Assembly: GCA_014055495.1 (NCBI GenBank)
Contig: WIAG01000004.1
Coordinates: 55,072 to 119,071 of the forward strand
Direction: 5' to 3'
DNA: 64,000 nt
Source: Nitrospira sp. CR1.2
GTDB taxonomy: Bacteria > Nitrospirota > Nitrospiria > Nitrospirales > Nitrospiraceae
Part shown: in pieces, positions 36,577-45,191 of the stretch
Numbering within the stretch: the stretch's first letter is position 1
Layout of the letters: every line of letters begins with the position of its first letter
The notes under the pieces: generated by a model
What the model was told of the DNA's origin: nothing
The model's database searches: none
The model's input: the letters and a program-made list of their open reading frames with translations, nothing else
Program-made: the position numbers and the translations under genes

Positions 36577-37983
36577 ATGCATGCACGTTTCATCGGCGCT
36601 GGTATTCGCTCGTTGCCGCTCCTCTCGGTGTACCTGCTGGCCTTGTCGTGGACCACCATCGCCGGAGCAGAATCGCCTCTCACGGACCAAGGCGACGCTC
36701 TCGCTCCGACAGAGAGTGCTGAAATCGCCCAACCTGAGCCCCAGTCCCTCGCCCAGGAACCGGAATATCTACTGGATGAAGAGGATCGTGCGACCGCCGC
36801 AGAAGTCGAAGCCACCGAATCTTCGACAGCCGTCGCGAGCGAACCGTCAACCGAAGTCCCGCCGGCCGAAGCCCTGCTGCAATTCAAACCACTGCCCGGC
36901 AACAGTGCCAGATTTGCAGATTTGTTGACCTCACCCGCCGAGGTTGTTCAGGAAGCGGCGGCTGAACCAGACCAGGAATCGGAGAGTGTTCCCGAGTATA
37001 ACGTACCGATCGTGGTAGATCCTTCCGTTCAGGGCCACATTCGGTTTTTCAATGTGGCCATTCGCAACCGTTTCGAACAATGGCTCATCCGTCTCAGCCA
37101 CTATCGCCCGCTCGTCGACAGCATCTTCACGGAATTCCAGCTGCCGAGCGATCTGATCTATTTGTCGTTGGTTGAAAGCGGGTTCAACCCCCATGCCTAT
37201 TCCCGCGCCCGAGCGGCCGGACCGTGGCAGTTCATGAAGGGAACGGCGAAGGTATACGGCTTGCGCGTCGACAGCTACGTGGACGAACGGCGGGACCCGG
37301 TGAAATCGACTGTGGCAGCCGCACGCTACCTTCGAGACCTCTACGATTTATTTGGAACCTGGCCTCTAGCGATGGCCGCATACAATGCCGGAGAAGGCAA
37401 AGTCATGCGAGCCCTGCATACCGCGCAGGCCGAGAGCTTTTCCGATATCGCCAAGACCCGCCTCATTCGCCGGGAAACGAAGGAATACGTGCCGCGTTTT
37501 ATGGCAGCCACCATCATCGCCAAGAACCCGGATCGGTACGGGTTTCCCCAGAACGACGTCCGCCCCCATCAGTTCGAGGAAGTGGTGGTACGGCGGCCCA
37601 TTCACTTCAAGGCGATTGCCAATGTGACGGGGATTTCGTATCAGGAATTGAAAGTGCTGAACCCTGAATTACGACGGGATGCCACGCCTCCTGATGACCC
37701 CGAGTATCACCTCAAGGTACCGGTCGGCACCGGGGAAAAGGTGGAACAGATGCTGGACCGGGCTCCGACCCACAAATTCCCGCCGCAGTCGAGGCCGGTT
37801 CTCGTGAAAGGGCGGCATGTGAAGAGCGAACCGGACTCCGGGCATTGGTACCGCGTCCGTGTCGGCGACTCCCTGGAGAAGATCGCCAAGCGATTTAACA
37901 TCTCGGTGAAGACTCTCAAGTCCAACAACAACCTCACCGGCCCCACCATTAAGGCAGGAAGCCGCCTCGTCATTGCCAACTAA
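36577..37983 (+). CDS. MltD-like membrane-bound lytic transglycosylase with LysM
   Basis: A 468-aa envelope protein. An N-terminal signal sequence (about residues 1-32) is followed by an acidic, low-complexity region to about residue 120. The SLT domain (about 175-300) holds PSDLIYLSLVESGFNPHAYS with the catalytic Glu, AAGPWQFMKGTAKVYGL and PLAMAAYNAGEGKV. Two LysM-like units follow: a degenerate one (AIANVTGISYQELKVLNPEL) and a clear one at the C-terminus (YRVRVGDSLEKIAKRFN...LKSNNNL). MltD-family enzymes cleave the glycan strands of peptidoglycan to 1,6-anhydro products. No lipobox Cys is evident, unlike E. coli MltD. A GTG 12 nt upstream is an alternative start. Confidence 0.92.
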   Translation: MHARFIGAGIRSLPLLSVYLLALSWTTIAGAESPLTDQGDALAPTESAEIAQPEPQSLAQEPEYLLDEEDRATAAEVEATESSTAVASEPSTEVPPAEALLQFKPLPGNSARFADLLTSPAEVVQEAAAEPDQESESVPEYNVPIVVDPSVQGHIRFFNVAIRNRFEQWLIRLSHYRPLVDSIFTEFQLPSDLIYLSLVESGFNPHAYSRARAAGPWQFMKGTAKVYGLRVDSYVDERRDPVKSTVAAARYLRDLYDLFGTWPLAMAAYNAGEGKVMRALHTAQAESFSDIAKTRLIRRETKEYVPRFMAATIIAKNPDRYGFPQNDVRPHQFEEVVVRRPIHFKAIANVTGISYQELKVLNPELRRDATPPDDPEYHLKVPVGTGEKVEQMLDRAPTHKFPPQSRPVLVKGRHVKSEPDSGHWYRVRVGDSLEKIAKRFNISVKTLKSNNNLTGPTIKAGSRLVIAN

Positions 37984-38038
37984 GTCGAGATCGACTGATT
38001 GCGCTTGGTACCGCCGGAGGAGATTCTGCGAGTGAGGA

Positions 38039-38878
38039 CTACTCTTGCTTCTTCTTCGCGGCCGGGGCAGTAGGTTTCCCCGATTTGGCCTTGACCGGCG
38101 GCTCAGGCTTGGGAGCGGGCGCGCTGGCTGCAGGAGCTGGCGACGCGGCGGGCGCTGGACTCTCCGGGGCCTTCTTGACCTCCAACACCTTCACCCGAAC
38201 CGCGGCTTCACTGGTGAAGGGCGAGTTGGGGTAATTCTTCATCAAATCTTGGTAGTGCGCAATGGCGCCCTCCGGCCTGGACTGCGACTCTTCAATCTTT
38301 GCTAACTCAAATAAAACATGGTCCTTGTTCAATGCGCCCGGGATTTCAAGAATTCCGGTGAAAGCCTTCACCGCCTGGTCCCGATCTCCTTTTGCCAAAT
38401 AGGCATAGGCCAGCCGCTGCTGAACCAGCCCCAGGAAAGAGGTATTGGAGCTGTAGAGCAACATGAACCGTTTATAGGTTTCAATACCCGCATCGACCTG
38501 ATTCGCGAGGACTTGCGCGTTTCCGAGATGGAACAAGGCCACCGGGGCCACGGGACTCCGCGGATATTGATCGATCACTTGCTGATAAAGCGTGATCGCC
38601 TGCGTCAGTTGTTCCTGACTTTTTTTCGGATCATCTGCCGGCCGATTGAGATAGTGAAGGGTCGCTTCCTGGTCGAGTTCCCTAGCCTTCAAGGTCGATT
38701 GATAGTCGTACCAGATCACGCCAGCGACCACGGCGCCCGCAACCAGCACCACTCCCACCCCGACCAGTAACGCACGACGTTGCTCCTGCAACACATGAAG
38801 AAACCGATCGACGCCACTGATCAAGTGGGCCTCGTCGAGCGGATCGTCTTTTGCGGGCACTCGAATGCGATAACTCAT
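38039..38878 (-). CDS. YfgM-like membrane TPR protein
   Basis: A 279-aa protein with a cytoplasmic N-terminus of about 38 residues, one membrane segment (ALLVGVGVVLVAGAVVAGVIWY) and a periplasmic TPR domain (about residues 70-215) with outer-membrane-lipoprotein-like repeats such as ITLYQQVIDQYPRSPVAPVALFHLG and AIAHYQDLMKNYPNSPF. A Pro/Ala/Lys-rich tail of 55 residues ends in KKKQE. YfgM-type proteins are ancillary SecYEG/periplasmic chaperone partners; a YbgF/BamD-like adaptor is an alternative. It is convergent with the transglycosylase and divergent from bioF. Confidence 0.82.
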   Translation of the reverse strand: MSYRIRVPAKDDPLDEAHLISGVDRFLHVLQEQRRALLVGVGVVLVAGAVVAGVIWYDYQSTLKARELDQEATLHYLNRPADDPKKSQEQLTQAITLYQQVIDQYPRSPVAPVALFHLGNAQVLANQVDAGIETYKRFMLLYSSNTSFLGLVQQRLAYAYLAKGDRDQAVKAFTGILEIPGALNKDHVLFELAKIEESQSRPEGAIAHYQDLMKNYPNSPFTSEAAVRVKVLEVKKAPESPAPAASPAPAASAPAPKPEPPVKAKSGKPTAPAAKKKQE

Positions 38879-38994
38879 GGACAGTCGGTTGTCTCGGCTC
38901 GGAACAGCAAAGGGTCGTTTCTGAGAACCGATCGCCTTATACTAGGGAGCACTCAGGCTTGTCAAATCTCAGACCCCTGCCGGAGACGCACCAT

Positions 38995-40158
38995 ATGATG
39001 TTCGAACAGCACCTGCACACACTCGAGGACCAGCATCTCCGTCGCCGGCTTCGCACCATGGTCTCTGCGACAGGACCGACGGTTGTGCTGGAGGGGCGAG
39101 AGGTCATCCTGCTGTCATCGAACAATTACCTCGGTTTGGCTACCCACCCAACCGTCGTAGAGGCGGCTGTTGCGGCCACACAACACTACGGCGCCGGAGC
39201 CGGCGCGGCCCGCCTCGTTTGCGGCAGCCTGACGCCCCATCAGACATTGGAAACAGCCCTTGCCCGCTTTAAAGGCACCGAAGCTGCCCTCACCTTCGCG
39301 GCCGGGTATCTCGCGAATATCGGTGCCATCCCCACCCTGATCGGGAAAAACGGGCTTATTCTCGCCGACCGTTTGTGCCATGCCAGCCTGATTGACGGTT
39401 GCCGCCTGAGTGGAGCCATGTTCCGCGTGTATCACCATCGTGACATGCATCACCTGGAGCGACTGTTGGCCCGTCGGCCCTCGGGTAGGCCTACGCTCAT
39501 CGTCACCGACGGACTCTTCAGTATGGACGGAGACATCGCGCCGATGCAGGACATCGTAGAGCTGGCCGAACGGTACGATGCGATGATCTATGTCGACGAC
39601 GCGCACGGCACCGGCATCTTGGGCCGCACGGGACGGGGCACCTTGGAGCATTGCGAGGTCGAGTCACGCGTCCCCTACCACATGGGAACTTTGAGCAAAG
39701 CCCTGGGGAGTGCGGGAGGTTACATAACCGGCTCCGCCTCCTTCATCGCCTACCTGGTCAATACCTGCCGGAGCTTTACCTATACGACGGCACCGACTCC
39801 GGGAAGCGCCGCTGCCGCCGTCGCCGCACTTCAGATCATCGAACAAGAACCGCAGCGGAGAACCCGGTTATGGGAGAATCGCGCGCAGCTGGCGCAAGGG
39901 CTCGTTCGGCTCGGCTTCCACCTCGCCGCCTCGGAAAGCCCGATCTTGCCGATCATCGTCGGGGATCCCGGTCGCGCCATGACCATGGCCCAGTCCCTTT
40001 TTGATCATGGGGTGTACGCCCCAGCGATTCGCCCACCGACAGTGCCCCCCGCGACCAGCCGGATTCGCCTCACCATCACCGCCGATCACACCCCCGAACA
40101 GATTGATCGCGCCCTCGTGATCCTTGAACAAGCCGGGCGCTCCATCAACCTCATCTAA
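38995..40158 (+). CDS. bioF: 8-amino-7-oxononanoate synthase
   Basis: A 387-aa alpha-oxoamine synthase. It has LLSSNNYLGLATHP, GAGAARLVCGSLTPHQTLE, ILADRLCHASLIDGCRLSGA, YVDDAHGTGILG and the PLP-lysine motif GTLSKALGSAGGYITG. Family members join an acyl-CoA with an amino acid; BioF (pimeloyl to KAPA, biotin synthesis) fits best, while 2-amino-3-ketobutyrate CoA ligase is a close alternative and no other bio gene is adjacent. The start at 38995 is chosen from homology and a GGAG about 9 nt upstream; the upstream open frame to 38851 covers the promoter region of the divergent gene. Confidence 0.87.
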   Translation: MMFEQHLHTLEDQHLRRRLRTMVSATGPTVVLEGREVILLSSNNYLGLATHPTVVEAAVAATQHYGAGAGAARLVCGSLTPHQTLETALARFKGTEAALTFAAGYLANIGAIPTLIGKNGLILADRLCHASLIDGCRLSGAMFRVYHHRDMHHLERLLARRPSGRPTLIVTDGLFSMDGDIAPMQDIVELAERYDAMIYVDDAHGTGILGRTGRGTLEHCEVESRVPYHMGTLSKALGSAGGYITGSASFIAYLVNTCRSFTYTTAPTPGSAAAAVAALQIIEQEPQRRTRLWENRAQLAQGLVRLGFHLAASESPILPIIVGDPGRAMTMAQSLFDHGVYAPAIRPPTVPPATSRIRLTITADHTPEQIDRALVILEQAGRSINLI

Positions 40159-40339
40159 GCTGAACTCACACGCCGTGGATGGGCCTGGACGCGCCCCTTC
40201 CAGCCTCGTCTCTTCTGGATATTTTCTTGATTTCCCACCTTGCTGTGGCATGATCGAAACAGTTCGACGAGCCTTGATGGTTGATTCATTCCTACGTTCG
40301 TTTCTTCACATCGTTTCTTAACTCATATGGAGCGCTGCG

Positions 40340-41392
40340 ATGATTGATATCTCCAAACTATTGACCTTTGGCGTCCAGCAGGGAGCCTCGGACTGTCACA
40401 TCAGTGCCGGCGAGCCACCGATGATTCGCCTGCACGGCGACCTGAAGAAACTTGATCACCCTCCGCTGACGCAGGATGAAACCCACGCGCTCATCTACGA
40501 CATGATGAGCGACGCACAACGCAAGAATTTCGAGGAACATCGGGAATGCGATTTCTCGTTCGACCTCGGTGACATTGCTCGTTTCCGGGTGAACGTGTTC
40601 GTGCAAGGTCGGGGATTGGGCGCCGTGTTCCGGACCATTCCCACCGAAATTCTGCCGCTCGAAAAACTCGGAATGCCGCCTATTCTCCGGCAACTGTGCG
40701 ACCGTGAAAAGGGACTCATCCTGGTCACTGGGCCGACCGGCTCAGGCAAATCCACCACCCTTGCCGGCATGATCGACTATCTCAACAACACCTTCGAAGG
40801 CCACATTCTCACGATCGAAGACCCGGTGGAATTTGTGCATAAATCCAAAAAATGCCTGGTGAACCAGCGGGAACTGGGAGTACACACGCTGTCGTTTGCC
40901 AACGCGCTCCGCGCCGCCCTCCGCGAAGACCCGGATATCATCCTCGTCGGCGAAATGCGGGACCTGGATACGATTCAATTGGCCTTAACCGCCGCCGAAA
41001 CGGGACACCTGGTTTTCGCGACCCTCCACACCTCCAGCGCACCGAAAACCATCGACCGCATCATCGACGCCTTCCCGCCGAACCAGCAGGCGCAGGTTCG
41101 TGCGCAGCTGTCGGAAACGCTGGAAGCGGTGTTGACCCAAACGTTGCTCAAGAAGAAGAGCGGCGGCCGCATTGCTGCAGTGGAAATCATGGTGGGGACC
41201 ACGGCGGTGCGGAACCTTATTCGCGAGGGCAAACTCCATCAAATTCCCGGCATCATGCAGGCCAGCCAGAAGGACGGCATGCAGACCATGGACATGGCCC
41301 TGCTCGATCTGGCCACACGCGGCCTCGTAACAAAAGCCGAAGCCCAGTCGCGCAGCATGAACCCCAACCTGTTCAGCGCGGGGGCCGCCTAA
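40340..41392 (+). CDS. pilT: Type IV pilus retraction ATPase PilT
   Basis: A 350-aa secretion ATPase of the PilT group. The N-terminal domain begins LLTFGVQQGASDCHISAGEPP; Walker A is GPTGSGKSTTLAGM, the Asp box is ILTIEDPVEFVH, Walker B is PDIILVGEMRDLDTI and the His box is HLVFATLHTSSAPKTIDRIID. Length and the short C-terminus fit PilT, which powers pilus retraction and twitching. It is followed 50 bp later by a PilU-like gene. Its substrates would be the pilins at 27-28.7 kb. Confidence 0.95.
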   Translation: MIDISKLLTFGVQQGASDCHISAGEPPMIRLHGDLKKLDHPPLTQDETHALIYDMMSDAQRKNFEEHRECDFSFDLGDIARFRVNVFVQGRGLGAVFRTIPTEILPLEKLGMPPILRQLCDREKGLILVTGPTGSGKSTTLAGMIDYLNNTFEGHILTIEDPVEFVHKSKKCLVNQRELGVHTLSFANALRAALREDPDIILVGEMRDLDTIQLALTAAETGHLVFATLHTSSAPKTIDRIIDAFPPNQQAQVRAQLSETLEAVLTQTLLKKKSGGRIAAVEIMVGTTAVRNLIREGKLHQIPGIMQASQKDGMQTMDMALLDLATRGLVTKAEAQSRSMNPNLFSAGAA

Positions 41393-41442
41393 CCACGCGC
41401 TGTATCGGGCACTCCTTTAGCCAGTAGCACAAGAGGCTTTCC

Positions 41443-42606
41443 ATGGAAGTTCGCACGCTTCTCGAAGTCATGGTCAAGCAAGAGTCCTCCGACCTGTATC
41501 TGACCGTCGATGCGCCCCCCATCTACCGCATCCATGGCTCAACGCATCGCACCGATGCGCCGCCCTTCACCAACGAGCAATTAGAATCGTTGGCGCTTGC
41601 CCTCATGCGAGGGCAACAACGGGGGGAGTTCGAGGAGAAAATGGAAATGAACCTGGCCCTCTATTACAAAGACCTAGGTCGTTTCCGCGTGAATATTTTC
41701 CGGCAGAAGGGCAACGTCGGGCTGGTGTTTCGGCACATCAAGGCGGAAATCATGACGGTCGAGCAATTGGATTTGCCACCCATCGTCAAAGACATCGCCA
41801 TGACCAAACGCGGGCTGGTCCTTGTCGTCGGCGCCACGGGGTCAGGAAAGTCCACAACCTTGGCGGCAATGATCGATCACCGGAACACTGTGCATGCAGG
41901 ACATATCATCAGTGTGGAAGACCCGATTGAGTTCGTCCACCACCACAAGAAATCGATCGTGACCCAGCGCGAAGTCGGTTTCGACACCCACTCGTTCGGC
42001 AATGCGCTGAAGAACACTCTGCGGCAAGCCCCGGACGTCATTCTCATCGGTGAAATCCGGGACACGGAAACCATGGAAGCCGCAATCACGTTCGCGGAAA
42101 CCGGCCATCTCTGCCTCGGAACCCTGCACTCCAATAATGCCAATCAATCCATCGAGCGCATTATGAACTTCTTCCCGGTGGAACGACACGCACAAATCTA
42201 TCTGCAACTCTCCTTAAACCTCAGAGCCATCATTTCCCAACGGCTGATCCCGTCTCTTGACGGACGCCGAGTGCCCGCCTTGGAAATCATGCTGGACACA
42301 CCGCGCATCAAGGACCTCATCAAGCGATCGGAGATCGATACGTTAAAAGAAGCCATGGAACAGGGCATCGATGAAGGCTGTCAGACGTTCGACCACGTGC
42401 TGCTGCAACTCTACAAGGCCGGAAAGATCAGCATTGAACAGGCGTTGATCAACGCCGACAGTGCGAATAACCTGCGTCTCAAGATTAAACTGGCCGGGCT
42501 GAAAGGCGACGAAGCAGTCGCGGCACTCCTGGACAAAAATGACCGTGATGAAAAAGGGTTTCAGATCCAGGGACAGATGGGCCAAGCGGCAGGCAAGAAG
42601 CGGTGA
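41443..42606 (+). CDS. pilU: PilT-dependent retraction ATPase PilU
   Basis: A 387-aa PilT/PilU-family ATPase beginning MEVRTLLEVMVKQESSDLYLTVDAPP. Motifs are Walker A GATGSGKSTTLAAM, Asp box ISVEDPIEFVH, Walker B PDVILIGEIRDTETM and His box HLCLGTLHSNNANQSIERI. The longer, Gln/Lys/Asp-rich C-terminus and position after pilT match PilU, which works with PilT to raise retraction force. The two ATPases look like an old duplication. Confidence 0.93.
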   Translation: MEVRTLLEVMVKQESSDLYLTVDAPPIYRIHGSTHRTDAPPFTNEQLESLALALMRGQQRGEFEEKMEMNLALYYKDLGRFRVNIFRQKGNVGLVFRHIKAEIMTVEQLDLPPIVKDIAMTKRGLVLVVGATGSGKSTTLAAMIDHRNTVHAGHIISVEDPIEFVHHHKKSIVTQREVGFDTHSFGNALKNTLRQAPDVILIGEIRDTETMEAAITFAETGHLCLGTLHSNNANQSIERIMNFFPVERHAQIYLQLSLNLRAIISQRLIPSLDGRRVPALEIMLDTPRIKDLIKRSEIDTLKEAMEQGIDEGCQTFDHVLLQLYKAGKISIEQALINADSANNLRLKIKLAGLKGDEAVAALLDKNDRDEKGFQIQGQMGQAAGKKR

Positions 42607-42680
42607 GCCTCACGACCTGAGGGCCGCGCAGGCTCTCATTTGGGAGCGACTCTCTCTCGTGACCGTGCGGGGGACCTCCA

Positions 42681-43202
42681 TTAACGAGCCTCCGACGGGG
42701 ATTCTCCCGTCGCCTCTTCGAGATAGGAGGCGATCTTACTCAACGCCCCGGCGCTCAACTTTCTTCCGTACCACGCTGGCATCGTATCCGGGGGAAAACC
42801 CGGGACGACATAGGTGCCAGGCGACACAATCGACTCCACAATATATTCCCGAACCGTCTGCGCCTGCCCTCGGTATCGCGGGTCAGTCAGACGACTTGGA
42901 CCAGTCTTCCCCAGCCACAGAGGTGGACCGACCTTTCCGTTCGCTCCGGCAATTCCTGGAATCTGATGGCAGACCGTACACCCGGCGCGCACGAAGAGTT
43001 CTTGAATCGGCTCTTCACCCGTCACCAGCGGCATCATGTTCGGGTCAATCTGGGGAACCGCCGGTGGGACGGGCGACGACGTAGGTGAATTTTGAATCCC
43101 GGCCAAGGCAACCAGCAGGACAAATCCCGCCACAAACGCGGCAATAGCCTTGCTCTTTTGATTCGAGGGTGGAACCGATGGAGAAGATGTTGGACCGAGC
43201 AT
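42681..43202 (-). CDS. Membrane-anchored monohaem cytochrome c
   Basis: A 173-aa protein with an N-terminal membrane anchor (about residues 19-38), a Pro-rich spacer and one class I cytochrome c domain. The haem site is AGCTVCHQIPG and the likely axial Met is in TMPAWYGRKLS near residue 143. The arrangement resembles small electron-carrier cytochromes or subunit-II-type tails of respiratory complexes. It is transcribed against pilU and has no respiratory genes near it, so its partner is unknown. The end of the gene includes a strong hairpin (GACGGG/CCCGTC near 42694-42713). Confidence 0.88.
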   Translation of the reverse strand: MLGPTSSPSVPPSNQKSKAIAAFVAGFVLLVALAGIQNSPTSSPVPPAVPQIDPNMMPLVTGEEPIQELFVRAGCTVCHQIPGIAGANGKVGPPLWLGKTGPSRLTDPRYRGQAQTVREYIVESIVSPGTYVVPGFPPDTMPAWYGRKLSAGALSKIASYLEEATGESPSEAR

Positions 43203-43305
43203 GAGCAGAAAGAACGACCCTTACGCGCGTGTGGCTAAAACCATACTATGGGGCATTTCCGCCGAGCGACCAGATGCCGGGTGCCTCAAGTCGCGAAATG
43301 GCGGC

Positions 43306-44166
43306 TCACTGCCGTGCAGCATTCATGGCACAGCGAAACCCGATCGCACGATCCTGAAAGTCCGGCTCCGCAGAAACACGAGCTGAGGCTCGCAGCGCCA
43401 CCGGCAGATCAGACCAGGAGCCTCCCCGAATCACTTTCTTCTCCCCTTTTTCCGGGCCAGTGGGATTCTTCTCGGGGCTCTTCGCATAATATTCGCGATC
43501 GTACCAATCAGCCACCCATTCCGCCGCATTGCCGGCCATGTGGTGAAGGCCGTAGGGGCTCCGCCCTCCCTCCTTCAGGCCATGACGAACGCTCATGCCC
43601 TCAACACCCCCTGCCACACTGACGAGCGTCACTGCTTCACTCACCCACACTCCACGATTATAGTTGGCAATGTCCACAAACGGCTGCATAGGTCCCCATG
43701 GGTACCTTCGCCCATCCGTTCCCCGCGCTCCCTTCTCCCATTCGGCTTCCGTCGGCAGCCTCTTCCCGGCCCAGGTGCAGTAGGCTGACGCATCGGCCCA
43801 ACTGACTCCGACCGCTGGACGATCTCCCACCGTCTCCGCCGCCTCATCGTCCCAGGTCGGCGGAGCGTCACGTTGTGCCTCCTGCAGGAACGTTCGATAG
43901 AGGCGAAGAGACACTTCGTATCGATCAATCACATAGGCATCAAGAGTGACGACATGTTCCGGCCGTTCGGCGGGAAGGCCGTCGTTGCTTCCCATCGTAA
44001 ACGCCCCGGCCGGGATCAACGCCATCGGCGCACCATCTTTACCCTGAATGACAGTGGGGGCTCCTTGCTGGCCAGTTGCCGCAGGCTGTGGTTCCTCGGC
44101 AGCAACGCCACAGGTCCAGGAAAGTAGCATCGCAGACATCACGACCGTCATGCCGAATTGACGCAT
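43306..44166 (-). CDS. Formylglycine-generating-enzyme-fold (SUMF1) secreted protein
   Basis: A 286-aa protein with a signal peptide (MRQFGMTVVMSAMLLSWTCGVAA) and an FGE-sulfatase/SUMF1 domain over residues about 50-285. Typical blocks are FTMGSNDGLPAERPEHVVTL, YEVSLRLYRTFL, PAVGVSWADASAYCTWAGKRLPTEAEWEKGARG, HHMAGNAAEWVADWYD and VIRGGSWSD then GFRCA. True formylglycine enzymes need two active-site Cys late in the domain; only the Cys of IGFRCAM is seen in that part, so sulfatase activation is doubtful. Such domains also serve as sugar-binding or ergothioneine/respiratory-complex accessory modules. Start 44166 is supported by GGGAGG upstream. No sulfatase gene is present. Confidence 0.88.
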   Translation of the reverse strand: MRQFGMTVVMSAMLLSWTCGVAAEEPQPAATGQQGAPTVIQGKDGAPMALIPAGAFTMGSNDGLPAERPEHVVTLDAYVIDRYEVSLRLYRTFLQEAQRDAPPTWDDEAAETVGDRPAVGVSWADASAYCTWAGKRLPTEAEWEKGARGTDGRRYPWGPMQPFVDIANYNRGVWVSEAVTLVSVAGGVEGMSVRHGLKEGGRSPYGLHHMAGNAAEWVADWYDREYYAKSPEKNPTGPEKGEKKVIRGGSWSDLPVALRASARVSAEPDFQDRAIGFRCAMNAARQ

Positions 44167-44360
44167 AGAGACCTCCCACTCGAGAAGCATGGGACAACAA
44201 TCAGACACCAAAGTTCCGCAAATTTTAACCGTGCATGAGGCCAAACTCAACTGCGCAACAGAGAAAGAGAAAAGGAGAGTGACGGTCGGCAGAAGTTTTC
44301 CAATCCCGAGACTGGACGAAGAGACTCAACGGTAGGACTCCGATTTCCACGGAAACAACA

Positions 44361-44387
44361 CGGCCGGCAGGAGAGACCTGCCGGCCG
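44361..44387 (-). terminator. Textbook rho-independent terminator
   Basis: Perfect 11-bp stem CGGCCGGCAGG/CCTGCCGGCCG with a 5-nt loop, followed on the minus strand by TGTTGTTT. It lies 28 nt after the stop of the small lipoprotein gene at 44416 and isolates it from the SUMF1-fold gene. Confidence 0.88.
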
Positions 44388-44415
44388 ATCAACTGGGAGG
44401 CAAGACGGAGGTGGG

Positions 44416-44910
44416 TTACCGGACGAGGTCGGCCACGCGACGCTCATGGTCCTTGATGGCCCGCGCCGCCGTGAGATCCTGACGTTCCAGCAGATGCTGC
44501 AACACCTCGTGCTTGAGCTGCACCATCAGCGCTTTATGATTGGGAGAAGAGACTGAAGCGTCCTGAAGCAGATTCAGCCAACCCGTCGTTGCCCCCTCGT
44601 ACCGACTGTTCGGCATGGCCGTGCGCAACTCCTGAAAGACCGTAATAGCATCTGCTCGATTTTCGAACAGCGCCACGAGCGCACGGGTATAGTACGCATC
44701 CTCGCAGGCAGGCCCCTTGTGGCAATTCTTCATTCGCGCATCCTGGGCATGGGCAATCGCCTGAAGCGGCTTCAACTCTCCGGGGTCAGCCTGAAAAAAT
44801 GCGCTACTCGGGAGCGTGGTGGACGACCCAGGCTGCATTGTCGTGCAGCCTTCAATTCCCCCAACCATCAACATCCAGAACGCAGCGTACAGAATGATTC
44901 GTTGCGACAT
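44416..44910 (-). CDS. Small TPR-like lipoprotein
   Basis: A 164-aa protein with a lipoprotein signal ending VGGIEGC (Cys about residue 22). The mature part is helical: ARMKNCHKGPACEDAYYTRALVALFENRADAITVFQEL resembles one or two TPR hairpins with a Cys pair that may be disulfide-bonded. The start at 44910 has GAGGAGG 7 nt upstream; the upstream extension to 44997 is polar. No named family is recognised. Location is probably the inner leaflet of the outer membrane. Confidence 0.8.
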   Translation of the reverse strand: MSQRIILYAAFWMLMVGGIEGCTTMQPGSSTTLPSSAFFQADPGELKPLQAIAHAQDARMKNCHKGPACEDAYYTRALVALFENRADAITVFQELRTAMPNSRYEGATTGWLNLLQDASVSSPNHKALMVQLKHEVLQHLLERQDLTAARAIKDHERRVADLVR

Positions 44911-45154
44911 CCTAGGCCTCCTCACAAACGAAACTATGGTGGTGTGTGAATGCTGAGCTCTTGGCTTACTCGAATGTTCTGACTGTACCATCGCCACCTC
45001 GTTCAGCCATTCCGCAGAGGCCGTACCTCTTTGGTATGGGCGAACAAGCCTCGCGCAACTGCATGCAATATATAGTATTTATGAGTAACAGGTCAGGCGA
45101 GCGATGGTCGGAGGACGCGGCGGCGCCGGGAAAAATCCCCGTGAGCGAGGTAGA

Positions 45155-45183
45155 TGTCGCCCCACCCTAGCGGCAGGGCGACA
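45155..45183 (-). terminator. Hairpin after the RTX gene
   Basis: Inverted repeat TGTCGCCC/GGGCGACA (8 bp, 13-nt loop), beginning 9 nt after the RTX stop on the minus strand. There is no adjacent U-run, so activity as a terminator is likely but not certain. Confidence 0.5.
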
Positions 45184-45191
45184 TAGCTTTC

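Noticed and set aside
42605..42635. Nested inverted repeat at the end of pilU
   Set aside because: It begins at the stop codon, the stems are 5-6 bp with long loops, and no T-run follows; too weak to call a terminator.
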